Shown piece after piece: positions 29,301-45,458 of a stretch of 64,000 bases of DNA. Within the stretch, counting starts at the first letter, position 1; each line of letters starts with the position of its first letter. Made by a program: the position numbers and the translations under genes. The notes below the pieces were generated by a model. That model saw only the letters and a program-made list of their open reading frames with translations. It made no database searches and was not told where the DNA came from. The DNA comes from Nemertoderma westbladi (Eukaryota > Xenacoelomorpha > Nemertodermatida > Nemertodermatidae): NCBI GenBank assembly GCA_032718475.1, contig JAUCBJ010008264.1:1-64000 (forward strand), in the 5' to 3' direction.

Positions 29301-32300
29301 TATACCACTACCTACCCTTACATTATACCAATACATACCCTTACATTATACCACCACCTACACTTACATTATACCACTACCTACACTTACATTATACCAC
29401 TACCTACCCTTACATTATACCACTACCTACTCTTACATTATACCACTACCTACCCTTACATTATACCAATACATACCCTTACATTATACCACCACCTACA
29501 CTTACATTATACCACTACCTACACTTACATTATACCACTACCTACCCTTACATTATACCACTACCTACCCTTACATTATACCACCACCAGACTAACCACT
29601 CCTGTACTGGATAGGAACCACTACCTACCCTTACATTATACCACTACCTACCCTTACATTATACCACTACCTACCCTTACATTATACCAATACATACCCT
29701 TACATTATACCACCACCTACACTTACATTATACCACTACCTACACTTACATTATACCACTACCTACCCTTACATTATACCACTACCTACCCTTACATTAT
29801 ACCACTACCTACCCTTACATTATACCAATACATACCCTTACATTATACCACCACCTACACTTACATTATTCCACTACCTACACTTACATTATACCACTAC
29901 CTACCCTTACATTATACCATTACCTACCCTTACATTATACCACTACCTACCCTTACATTATACCAATACATACCCTTACATTATACCACCACCTACACTT
30001 ACATTATACCACTACCTACACTTACATTATACCACTACCTACCCTTACATTATACCACTACCTACCCTTACATTATACCACTACCTACCCTTACATTATA
30101 CCACTACCTACCCTTACATTATACCACCACCTACCCTTACATTATACCACTACCTACCGTTACATTATACCACTACCTACCCTTACATTATACCACTACC
30201 TACCCTTACATTATACCACCACCTACCCTTACATTATACCACTACCTACCCTTACATTATACCACTACCTACCCTTACATTATACCACTCTACCCTTACA
30301 TTATACCACTACCTACCCTTACATTATACCACTACCTACCCTTACATTATACCAATACATACCCTTACATTATACCACCACCTACACTTACATTATACCA
30401 CTACCTACACTTACATTATACCACTACCTACCCTTACATTATACCACTACCTACCCTTACATTATACCACTACCTACCCTTACATTATACCACTATACCC
30501 TTACATTATACCACTACCTACCCTTACATTATACCACTACCTACCCTTACATTATACCAATACATACCCTTACATTATACCACCACCTACACTTACATTA
30601 TACCACTACCTACACTTACATTATACCACTACCTACCCTTACATTATACCACTACCTACTCTTACATTATACCACTACCTACCCTTACATTATACCAATA
30701 CATACCCTTACATTATACCACCACCTACACTTACATTATACCACTACCTACACTTACATTATACCACTACCTACCCTTACATTATACCACTACCTACCCT
30801 TACATTATACCACCACCAGACTAACCACTCCTGTACTGGATAGGAACCACTACCTACCCTTACATTATACCACTACCTACCCTTACATTATACCACTACC
30901 TACCCTTACATTATACCAATACATACCCTTACATTATACCACCACCTACACTTACATTATACCACTACCTACACTTACATTATACCACTACCTACCCTTA
31001 CATTATACCACTACCTACCCTTACATTATACCACTACCTACCCTTACATTATACCAATACATACCCTTACATTATACCACCACCTACACTTACATTATAC
31101 CACTACCTACACTTACATTATACCACTACCTACCCTTACATTATACCACTACCTACCCTTACATTATACCACTACCTACCCTTACATTATACCAATACAT
31201 ACCCTTACATTATACCACCACCTACACTTACATTATACCACTACCTACACTTACATTATACCACTACCTACCCTTACATTATACCACTACCTACCCTTAC
31301 ATTATACCACTACCTACCCTTACATTATACCACTACCTACCCTTACATTATACCACCACCTACCCTTACATTATACCACTACCTACCGTTACATTATACC
31401 ACTACCTACCCTTACATTATACCACTACCTACCCTTACATTATACCACCACCTACCCTTACATTATACCACCACCTACCCTTACATTATAACACTACCTA
31501 CCCTTACATTATACCACTCTACCCTTACATTATACCACTACATACCCTTACATTATACCACTAACTACCCTTACATTATACCACTACCTACCCTTACATT
31601 ATACCACTCTACCCTTACATTATACGACTACCTACTGTACCTCTCACATTATACCACCACCTACACTTACATTATACCACTACCTACCCTTACATTATAC
31701 CACTACCTACCCTTACATTATACCACTCTACCCTTACATTATACCACTACATACACTTACATTATACCACTACCTACCCTTACATTATACCACCACCTAC
31801 CCTTACATTATACCACTACCTACCGTTACATTATACCACTACCTACCCTTACATTATACCACTACCTACCCTTACATTATACCACTACCTACCCTTACAT
31901 TATACCACTACCTACCCTTACATTATACCATTACCTACCCTTACATTATACCACTACCTACCCTTACATTATACCATTACCTACCCTTACATTATACCAC
32001 TCTACCCTTACATTATACCACTACCTACCCTTACATTATACCACTACCTACCCTTACATTATACCACTACCTACCCTTACATTATACCACTACCTACCCT
32101 TACATTATACCACCACCTACCCTTACATTATACCACTACCTACCCTTACATTATACCACTACCTACCCTTACATTATACCACCACCTACCCTTACATTAT
32201 ACCACTACCTACCCTTACATTATACCACTACCTACCCTTACATTATACCACTACCTACCGTTACATTATACCACTACCTACCCTTACATTATACCACCAC

Positions 32301-35300
32301 CAGACTAACCACTCCTGCACTGGATAGAAACCACTACATACCCTTACATTATACCACCACCAGACTAACCACTCCTGCACTGGAAAGGAACCACTACATA
32401 CCCTTACATTATACCACTACCTACCCTTACATTATACCACTACCTACCCTTAAATTATACCACCACCAGACTAACCACTCCTGCACTGGATAGGAACCAC
32501 TACATACACTTACATTATATACCCTTACATTATACCACTACCTACCCTTACATTATATCACCACCAGACTAACCACTCCTGTACTGGATAGGAACCACTA
32601 CATACCCTTACATTATACCACTACCTACCCTTACATTATACCACCACCTACCCTTACATTATACCAATACATACCCTTACATTATACCACCACCTACACT
32701 TACATTATACCACTACCTACCCTTACATTATACCACTCTACCCTTACATTATACCACTACCTACCGTTACATTATACCACTACCTACCCTTACATTATAC
32801 CACCACCAGACTAACCACTCCTGCACTGGATAGAAACCACTACATACCCTTACATTATACCACCACCAGACTAACCACTCCTGCACTGGAAAGGAACCAC
32901 TACATACCCTTACATTATGCCACTACCTACCCTTACATTATACCACTACCTACACTTACATTATACCACCACCTACCCTTACATTATACCACTACCTACC
33001 CTTACATTATACCACCACCTACCCTTACATTATACCACCACCAGACTAACCACTCCTGCACTGGAAAGGAACCACTACATACCCTTACATTATGCCACTA
33101 CCTACCCTTGCATTATACCACTACCTACCCTTACATTATACCACCACCTACCCTTACATTATACCACTACCTACCCTTACATTATACCACCACCTACACT
33201 TACATTATACCACTACCTACCCTTACATTATACCACTACCTACCCTTACATTATACCACTACCTACCATTACATTATACCACTACCTACCCTTACATTAT
33301 ACCACCACCAGACTAACCACTCCTGTACTGGATAGGAACCACTACATACACTTACATTATATACCCTTACATTATACCACTACCTACCCTTACATTATAT
33401 CACCACCAGACTAACCACTCCTGTACTGGATAGGAACCACTACATACCCTTACATTATACCACTACCTACCCTTACATTATACCACTACCTACCGTTACA
33501 TTATACCACTACCTACCCTTACATTATACCACCACCAGACTAACCACTCCTGCACTGGATAGAAACCACTACATACCCTTACATTATACCACCACCAGAC
33601 TAACCACTCCTGCACTGGAAAGGAACCACTACATACCCTTACATTATACCACTACCTACCCTTACATTATACCACTACCTACCCTTACATTATACCACCA
33701 CCAGACTAACCACTCCTGCACTGGATAGGAACCACTACATACACTTACATTATATACCCTTACATTATACCACTACCTACCCTTACATTATATCACCACC
33801 AGACTAACCACTCCTGTACTGGATAGGAACCACTACATACACTTACATTATACCACTACCTACCCTTACATTATACCACCACCTACCCTTACATTATACC
33901 AATACATACCCTTACATTATACCACCACCTACACTTACATTATACCACTACCTACCCTTACATTATACCACTACCTACCCTTACATTATACCACTACCTA
34001 CCGTTACATTATACCACTACCTACCCTTACATTATACCACCACCAGACTAACCACTCCTGCACTGGATAGAAACCACTACATACCCTTACATTATACCAC
34101 CACCAGACTAACCACTCCTGCACTGGAAAGGAACCACTACATACCCTTACATTATACCACTACCTACCCTTACATTATACCACTACCTACCCTTACATTA
34201 TACCACCACCAGACTAACCACTCCTGCACTGGATAGGAACCACTACATACACTTACATTATATACCCTTACATTATACCACTACCTACCCTTACATTATA
34301 TCACCACCAGACTAACCACTCCTGTACTGGATAGGAACCACTACATACCCTTACATTATACCACTACCTACCCTTACATTATACCACCACCTACCCTTAC
34401 ATTATACCAATACATACCCTTACATTATACCACCACCTACACTTACATTATACCACTACCTATCCTTACATTATACCACTCTACCCTTACATTATACCAC
34501 TACCTACCGTTACATTATACCACTACCTACCCTTACATTATACCACCACCAGACTAACCACTCCTGCACTGGATAGAAACCACTACATACCCTTACATTA
34601 TACCACCACCAGACTAACCACTCCTGCACTGGAAAGGAACAACTACATACCCTTACATTATACCACTACCTACCCTTACATTATACCACTACCTACCCTT
34701 ACATTATACCACCACCAGACTAACCACTCCTGCACTGGATAGGAACCACTACATACACTTACATTATATACCCTTACATTATACCACTACCTACCCTTAC
34801 ATTATACCACCACCAGACTAACCACTCCTGCACTGGATAGAAACCACTACATACCCTTACATTATACCACCACCAGACTAACCACTCCTGCACTGGAAAG
34901 GAACCACTACATACCCTTACATTATACCACTACCTACCCTTACATTACACCACTACCTACCCTTACATTATACCACCACCAGACTAACCACTCCTGCACT
35001 GGATAGGAACCACTACATACACTTACATTATATACCCTTACATTATACCACTACCTACCCTTACATTATATCACCACCAGACTAACCACTCCTGTACTGG
35101 ATAGGAACCACTACATACCTTTACATTATACCATTACCTACCCTTACATTATACCACTACCTACCCTTACATTATACCACTACCTACCCTTACATTATAC
35201 CACCACCAGACTAACCACTCCTGCACTGGATAGAAACCACTACATACCCTTACATTATACCACCACCAGACTAACCACTCCTGCACTGGAAAGGAACCAC

Positions 35301-38300
35301 TACATACCCTTACATTATACCACTACCTACCCTTACATTATACCACTACCTACCCTTACATTATACCACTACCTACCGTTACATTATACCACTACCTACC
35401 CTTACATTATACCACTACCTACCCTTACATTATACCACTACCTACCCTTACATTACACCACTACCTACCCTTACATTATACCACCACCAGACTAACCACT
35501 CCTGCACTGGATAGAAACCACTACATACCCTTACATTATACCACCACCAGACTAACCACTCCTGCACTGGAAAGGAACCACTACATACCCTTACATTATA
35601 CCACTACCTAGCCTTACATTATACCACTACCTACCCTTACATTATACCACCACCAGACTAACCACTCCTGCACTGGATAGGAACCACTACATACACTTAC
35701 ATTATATACCCTTACATTATACCACTACCTACCCTTACATTATATCACCACCAGACTAACCACTCCTGTACTGGATAGGAACCACTACATACCCTTACAT
35801 TATACCACTACCTACCCTTACATTATACCACTACCTACCCTTACATTATACCACTAACTACCCTTACATTATACCACCACCAGACTAACCACTCCTGCAC
35901 TGGATAGAAACCACTACATACCCTTACATTATACCACCACCAGACTAACCACTCCTGCACTGGAAAGGAACCACTACATACCCTTACATTATACCACTAC
36001 CTACCCTTACATTATACCACTACCTACCCTTACATTATACCACCACCAGACTAACCACTCCTGCACTGGATAGGAACCACTACATACACTTACATTATAT
36101 ACCCTTACATTATACCACTACCTACCCTTACATTATATCACCACCAGACTAACCACTCCTGTACTGGATAGGAACCACTACATACCCTTACATTATACCA
36201 CTACCTACCCTTACATTATACCACTACCTACCCTTACATTATACCACTACCTACCCTTACATTATACCACCACCAGACTAACCACTCCTGTACTGGATAG
36301 GAACCACTACATACCCTTACATTATACCACTACCTACCCTTACATTATACCACTACCTACCCTTACATTATACCACTACCTACCCTTACATTATACCACT
36401 CTACCCTTACATTATACCACTACCTACCCTTACATTATACCACTACCTACCCTTACATTATACCAATACATACCCTTACATTATACCACCACCTACACTT
36501 ACATTATACCACTACCTACACTTACATTATACCACTACCTACCCTTACATTATACCACTACCTACCCTTACATTATACCACTACCTACCCTTACATTATA
36601 CCAATACATACCCTTACATTATACCACTACCTACCCTTACATTATACCACTACCTACCCTTACATTATACCACTACCTACCCTTACATTATACCACCACC
36701 TACACTTACATTATACCACTACCTACACTTACATTATACCACTACATACCCTTACATTATACCACTACCTACCCTTACATTATACCACTACCTACCCTTA
36801 CATTATACCACTACCTACCCTTACATTATACCACTCTACCCTTACATTATACCACTACCTACCCTTACATTATACCACTACCTACCCTTACATTATACCA
36901 ATACATACCCTTACATTATACCACCACCTACACTTACATTATACCACTACCTACACTTACATTATACCACTACCTACCCTTACATTATACCACTACCTAC
37001 CCTTACATTATACCACTACCTACCCTTACATTATACCACTCTACCCTTACATTATACCACTACCTACCCTTACATTATACCACTACCTACCCTTACATTA
37101 TACCAATACATACCCTTACATTATACCACCACCTACACTTACATTATACCACTACCTACACTTACATTATACCACTACCTACCCTTACATTATACCACTA
37201 CCTACTCTTACATTATACCACTACCTACCCTTACATTATACCAATACATACCCTTACATTATACCACCACCTACACTTACATTATACCACTACCTACACT
37301 TACATTATACCACTACCTACCCTTACATTATACCACTACCTACCCTTACATTATACCACCACCAGACTAACCACTCCTGTACTGGATAGGAACCACTACC
37401 TACCCTTACATTATACCACTACCTACCCTTACATTATACCACTACCTACCCTTACATTATACCAATACATACCCTTACATTATACCACCACCTACACTTA
37501 CATTATACCACTACCTACACTTACATTATACCACTACCTACCCTTACATTATACCACTACCTACCCTTACATTATACCACTACCTACCCTTACATTATAC
37601 CAATACATACCCTTACATTATACCACCACCTACACTTACATTATACCACTACCTACACTTACATTATACCACTACCTACCCTTACATTATACCACTACCT
37701 ACCCTTACATTATACCACTACCTACCCTTACATTATACCAATACATACCCTTACATTATACCACCACCTACACTTACATTATACCACTACCTACACTTAC
37801 ATTATACCACTACCTACCCTTACATTATACCACTACCTACCCTTACATTATACCACTACCTACCCTTACATTATACCACTACCTACCCTTACATTATACC
37901 ACCACCTACCCTTACATTATACCACTACCTACCGTTACATTATACCACTACCTACCCTTACATTATACCACTACCTACCCTTACATTATACCACTACCTA
38001 CCCTTACATTATACCACCACCAGACTAACCACTCCTGTACTGGATAGGAACCACTACATACCTTTACATTATACCACTACCTACCCTTACATTATACCAC
38101 TACATACCCTTACATTATACCACTACCTACCCTTACATTATACCACTACCTACCCTTACATTATACGACTCTACCCTTACATTATACCACTACCTACCCT
38201 TACATTATACCACTACCTACCCTTACATTATACCACTCTACCCTTACATTATAACACTACCTACCCTTACATTATACCACTACCTACCCTTACATTATAC

Positions 38301-41300
38301 CACCACCTACCCTTACATTATACCACTACCTACCCTTACATTATACCACCACCTACACTTACATTATACCACTACCTACCCTTACATTATACCACTACCT
38401 ACCCTTACATTATACAACTACCTACCCTTACATTATACCACTCTACCCTTACATTATACCACCACCTACACTTACATTATACCACTACCTACCCTTACAT
38501 TATACCACTCTACCCTTACATTATACCACTACCTACCCTTACATTATACCACCACCTACCCTTACATTATACCACTACCTACCCTTACATTATACCACTA
38601 CCTACCCTTACATTATACCACCACCTACCCTTACATTATACCACTACCTACCCTTACATTATAACACTACCTACCCTTACATTATACCACTACCTACCCT
38701 TACATTATACCACCACCTACACTTACATTATACCACTACCTACCCTTACATTATACCACTCTACCCTTACATTATACCACTACATACCCTTACATTATAC
38801 CACTAACTACCCTTACATTATACCACTACCTACCCTTACATTATACCACTCTACCCTTACATTATACGACTACCTACTGTACCTCTCACATTATACCACC
38901 ACCTACCCTTACATTATACCACTACCTACCCTTACATTATACCACTACCTACCCTTACATTATACCACTCTACCCTTACATTATACCACTACATACACTT
39001 ACATTATACCACTACCTACCCTTACATTATACCACCACCTACCCTTACATTATACCACTACCTACCGTTACATTATACCACTACCTACCCTTACATTATA
39101 CCACTACCTACCCTTACATTATGCCACTACCTACCCTTACATTATACCACTACCTACCCTTACATTATACCATTACCTACCCTTACATTATACCACTACC
39201 TACCCTTACATTATACCATTACCTACCCTTACATTATACCACTCTACCCTTACATTATACCACTACCTACCCTTACATTATACCACTACCTACCCTTACA
39301 TTATACCACTACCTACCCTTACATTATACCACTACCTACCCTTACATTATACCACCACCTACCCTTACATTATACCACTACCTACCCTTACATTATACCA
39401 CTACCTACCCTTACATTATACCACCACCTACCCTTACATTATACCACTACCTACCCTTACATTATACCACTACCTACCCTTACATTATACCACTACCTAC
39501 CGTTACATTATACCACTACCTACCCTTACATTATACCACCACCAGACTAACCACTCCTGCACTGGATAGAAACCACTACATACCCTTACATTATACCACC
39601 ACCAGACTAACCACTCCTGCACTGGAAAGGAACCACTACATACCCTTACATTATACCACTACCTACCCTTACATTATACCACTACCTACCCTTACATTAT
39701 ACCACCACCAGACTAACCACTCCTGCACTGGATAGGAACCACTACATACACTTACATTATATACCCTTACATTATACCACTACCTACCCTTACATTATAT
39801 CACCACCAGACTAACCACTCCTGTACTGGATAGGAACCACTACATACCCTTACATTATACCACTACCTACCCTTACATTATACCACCACCTACCCTTACA
39901 TTATACCAATACATACCCTTACATTATACCACCACCTACACTTACATTATACCACTACCTACCCTTACATTATACCACTCTACCCTTACATTATACCACT
40001 ACCTACCGTTACATTATACCACTACCTACCCTTACATTATACCACCACCAGACTAACCACTCCTGCACTGGATAGAAACCACTACATACCCTTACATTAT
40101 ACCACCACCAGACTAACCACTCCTGCACTGGAAAGGAACCACTACATACCCTTACATTATGCCACTACCTACCCTTACATTATACCACTACCTACACTTA
40201 CATTATACCACCACCTACCCTTACATTATACCACTACCTACCCTTACATTATACCACCACCTACCCTTACATTATACCACCACCAGACTAACCACTCCTG
40301 CACTGGAAAGGAACCACTACATACCCTTACATTATGCCACTACCTACCCTTGCATTATACCACTACCTACCCTTACATTATACCACCACCTACCCTTACA
40401 TTATACCACTACCTACCCTTACATTATACCACCACCTACACTTACATTATACCACTACCTACCCTTACATTATACCACTACCTACCCTTACATTATACCA
40501 CTACCTACCATTACATTATACCACTACCTACCCTTACATTATACCACCACCAGACTAACCACTCCTGTACTGGATAGGAACCACTACATACACTTACATT
40601 ATATACCCTTACATTATACCACTACCTACCCTTACATTATATCACCACCAGACTAACCACTCCTGTACTGGATAGGAACCACTACATACCCTTACATTAT
40701 ACCACTACCTACCCTTACATTATACCACTACCTACCGTTACATTATACCACTACCTACCCTTACATTATACCACCACCAGACTAACCACTCCTGCACTGG
40801 ATAGAAACCACTACATACCCTTACATTATACCACCACCAGACTAACCACTCCTGCACTGGAAAGGAACCACTACATACCCTTACATTATACCACTACCTA
40901 CCCTTACATTATACCACTACCTACCCTTACATTATACCACCACCAGACTAACCACTCCTGCACTGGATAGGAACCACTACATACACTTACATTATATACC
41001 CTTACATTATACCACTACCTACCCTTACATTATATCACCACCAGACTAACCACTCCTGTACTGGATAGGAACCACTACATACACTTACATTATACCACTA
41101 CCTACCCTTACATTATACCACCACCTACCCTTACATTATACCAATACATACCCTTACATTATACCACCACCTACACTTACATTATACCACTACCTACCCT
41201 TACATTATACCACTACCTACCCTTACATTATACCACTACCTACCGTTACATTATACCACTACCTACCCTTACATTATACCACCACCAGACTAACCACTCC

Positions 41301-44300
41301 TGCACTGGATAGAAACCACTACATACCCTTACATTATACCACCACCAGACTAACCACTCCTGCACTGGAAAGGAACCACTACATACCCTTACATTATACC
41401 ACTACCTACCCTTACATTATACCACTACCTACCCTTACATTATACCACCACCAGACTAACCACTCCTGCACTGGATAGGAACCACTACATACACTTACAT
41501 TATATACCCTTACATTATACCACTACCTACCCTTACATTATATCACCACCAGACTAACCACTCCTGTACTGGATAGGAACCACTACATACCCTTACATTA
41601 TACCACTACCTACCCTTACATTATACCACCACCTACCCTTACATTATACCAATACATACCCTTACATTATACCACCACCTACACTTACATTATACCACTA
41701 CCTACCCTTACATTATACCACTCTACCCTTACATTATACCACTACCTACCGTTACATTATACCACTACCTACCCTTACATTATACCACCACCAGACTAAC
41801 CACTCCTGCACTGGATAGAAACCACTACATACCCTTACATTATACCACCACCAGACTAACCACTCCTGCACTGGAAAGGAACAACTACATACCCTTACAT
41901 TATACCACTACCTACCCTTACATTATACCACTACCTACCCTTACATTATACCACCACCAGACTAACCACTCCTGCACTGGATAGGAACCACTACATACAC
42001 TTACATTATATACCCTTACATTATACCACTACCTACCCTTACATTATACCACCACCAGACTAACCACTCCTGCACTGGATAGAAACCACTACATACCCTT
42101 ACATTATACCACCACCAGACTAACCACTCCTGCACTGGAAAGGAACCACTACATACCCTTACATTATACCACTACCTACCCTTACATTACACCACTACCT
42201 ACCCTTACATTATACCACCACCAGACTAACCACTCCTGCACTGGATAGGAACCACTACATACACTTACATTATATACCCTTACATTATACCACTACCTAC
42301 CCTTACATTATATCACCACCAGACTAACCACTCCTGTACTGGATAGGAACCACTACATACCTTTACATTATACCATTACCTACCCTTACATTATACCACT
42401 ACCTACCCTTACATTATACCACTACCTACCCTTACATTATACCACCACCAGACTAACCACTCCTGCACTGGATAGAAACCACTACATACCCTTACATTAT
42501 ACCACCACCAGACTAACCACTCCTGCACTGGAAAGGAACCACTACATACCCTTACATTATACCACTACCTACCCTTACATTATACCACTACCTACCCTTA
42601 CATTATACCACTACCTACCGTTACATTATACCACTACCTACCCTTACATTATACCACTACCTACCCTTACATTATACCACTACCTACCCTTACATTACAC
42701 CACTACCTACCCTTACATTATACCACCACCAGACTAACCACTCCTGCACTGGATAGAAACCACTACATACCCTTACATTATACCACCACCAGACTAACCA
42801 CTCCTGCACTGGAAAGGAACCACTACATACCCTTACATTATACCACTACCTACCCTTACATTATACCACTACCTACCCTTACATTATACCACCACCAGAC
42901 TAACCACTCCTGCACTGGATAGGAACCACTACATACACTTACATTATATACCCTTACATTATACCACTACCTACCCTTACATTATATCACCACCAGACTA
43001 ACCACTCCTGTACTGGATAGGAACCACTACATACCCTTACATTATACCACTACCTACCCTTACATTATACCACTACCTACCCTTACATTATACCACCACC
43101 AGACTAACCACTCCTGCACTGGATAGAAACCACTACATACCCTTACATTATACCACCACCAGACTAACCACTCCTGCACTGGAAAGGAACCACTACATAC
43201 CCTTACATTATACCACTACCTACCCTTACATTATACCACTACCTACCCTTACATTATACCACCACCAGACTAACCACTCCTGCACTGGATAGGAACCACT
43301 ACATACACTTACATTATATACCCTTACATTATACCACTACCTACCCTTACATTATATCACCACCAGACTAACCACTCCTGTACTGGATAGGAACCACTAC
43401 ATACCCTTACATTATACCACTACCTACCCTTACATTATACCACTACCTACCCTTACATTATACCACTACCTACCCTTACATTATACCACCACCAGACTAA
43501 CCACTCCTGTACTGGATAGGAACCACTACCTACCCTTACATTATACCACTACCTACCCTTACATTATACCACTACCTACCCTTACATTATACCACTCTAC
43601 CCTTACATTATACCACTACCTACCCTTACATTATACCACTACCTACCCTTACATTATACCAATACATACCCTTACATTATACCACCACCTACACTTACAT
43701 TATACCACTACCTACACTTACATTATACCACTACCTACCCTTACATTATACCACTACCTACCCTTACATTATACCACTACCTACCCTTACATTATACCAA
43801 TACATACCCTTACATTATACCACCACCTACACTTACATTATACCACTACCTACACTTACATTATACCACTACCTACCCTTACATTATACCACTACCTACC
43901 CTTACATTATACCACTACCTACCCTTACATTATACCACTACCTACCCTTACATTATACCACCACCTACCCTTACATTATACCACTACCTACCGTTACATT
44001 ATACCACTACCTACCCTTACATTATACCACTACCTACCCTTACATTATACCACTACCTACCCTTACATTATACCACCACCAGACTAACCACTCCTGTACT
44101 GGATAGGAACCACTACATACCTTTACATTATACCACTACCTACCCTTACATTATACTACTACCTACCCTTACATTATACCACTACCTACCCTTACATTAT
44201 ACCACCACCAGACTAACCACTCCTGTACTGGATAGGAACCACTACATACCCTTACATTATACCACTACCTACCATTACATTATACCACTACCTACCCTTA

Positions 44301-45458
44301 CATTATACCACTACCTACCCTTACATTATACCACTACCTACCCTTACATTATACCACCACCAGACTAACCACTCCTGTACTGGATAGGAACCACTACATA
44401 CCCTTACATTATACCACTACCTACCATTACATTATACCACTACCTACCCTTACATTATACCACCACCAGACTAACCACTCCTGCACTGGATAGGAACCAC
44501 TACATACCCTTACATTATACCACTACCTACCCTTACATTATACCACTACCTACCCTTACATTATACCACCACCAGACTAACCACTCCTGTACTGGATAGG
44601 AACCACTACATACCCTTACATTATACCACTACCTACCATTACATTATACCACTACCTACCCTTACATTATACCACCACCAGACTAACCACTCCTGCACTG
44701 GATAGGAACCACTACATACCCTTACATTATACCACTACCTACCCTTACATTATACCACTACCTACCCTTACATTATACCACCACCAGACTAACCACTCCT
44801 GTACTGGATAGGAACCACTACATACCCTTACATTATACCACTACCTACCATTACATTATACCACTACCTACCCTTACATTATACCACCACCAGACTAACC
44901 ACTCCTGCACTGGATAGGAACCACTACATACCCTTACATTATACCACTACCTACCCTTACATTATACCACTACCTACCCTTACATTATACCACTACCTAC
45001 CCTTACATTATACCACCACCAGACTAACCACTCCTGCACTGGATAGGAACCACTACATACCCTTACATTATACCACTACCTACCCTTACATTATACCACT
45101 ACCTACCCTTACATTATACCACTACCTACCCTTACATTATACCACCACCAGACTAACCACTCCTGTACTGGATAGGAACCACTACATACCCTTACATTAT
45201 ACCACTACCTACCCTTACATTATACCACTACCTACCCTTACATTATACCATTACCTACCGTTACATTATACCACTACCTACCCTTACATTATACCACTAC
45301 CTACCCTTACATTATACCATTACCTACCGTTACATTATACCACTACCTACCGTTACATTATACCATTACCTACCCTTACATTACACCACTACCTACCCTT
45401 ACATTATACCACCACCAGACTAACCACTCCTGTACTGGATAGGAACCACTACATACCC
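17302..45458. repeat. Satellite zone 2: higher-order repeats with 60-bp composite units
   Basis: The 23-bp units here alternate with 60-bp units that begin CCACCACCAGACTAACCACT and carry CTGCACTGGATAG (variants TGTACTGGATAGG and TGCACTGGAAAGG) before rejoining the common CCCTTACATTATA end. The 60-bp types recur in ordered groups. Very large copies are present: landmarks at 16644, 25208, 31636 and 38878 are offset by 8564, 6428 and 7242 bp. An identical 498-bp stretch occurs at 17925, 19992, 32917 and 40159. Rare variants are shared at an offset of 6428 (for example 20979/27407 and 23441/29869). Confidence 0.97.
38160..38890. repeat. Zone-1-like block embedded in zone 2
   Basis: This stretch lacks 60-bp units and has the 21-bp variants, ATAACAC variants and a TATACGACTCTACCC marker (about 38163) that otherwise characterise the left end of the array (same marker at about 11168). 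It ends with the TACTGTACCTCTC marker shared by all large copies. It helps explain why the last large copy sits at 7242 bp rather than 6428 bp. Confidence 0.7.
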
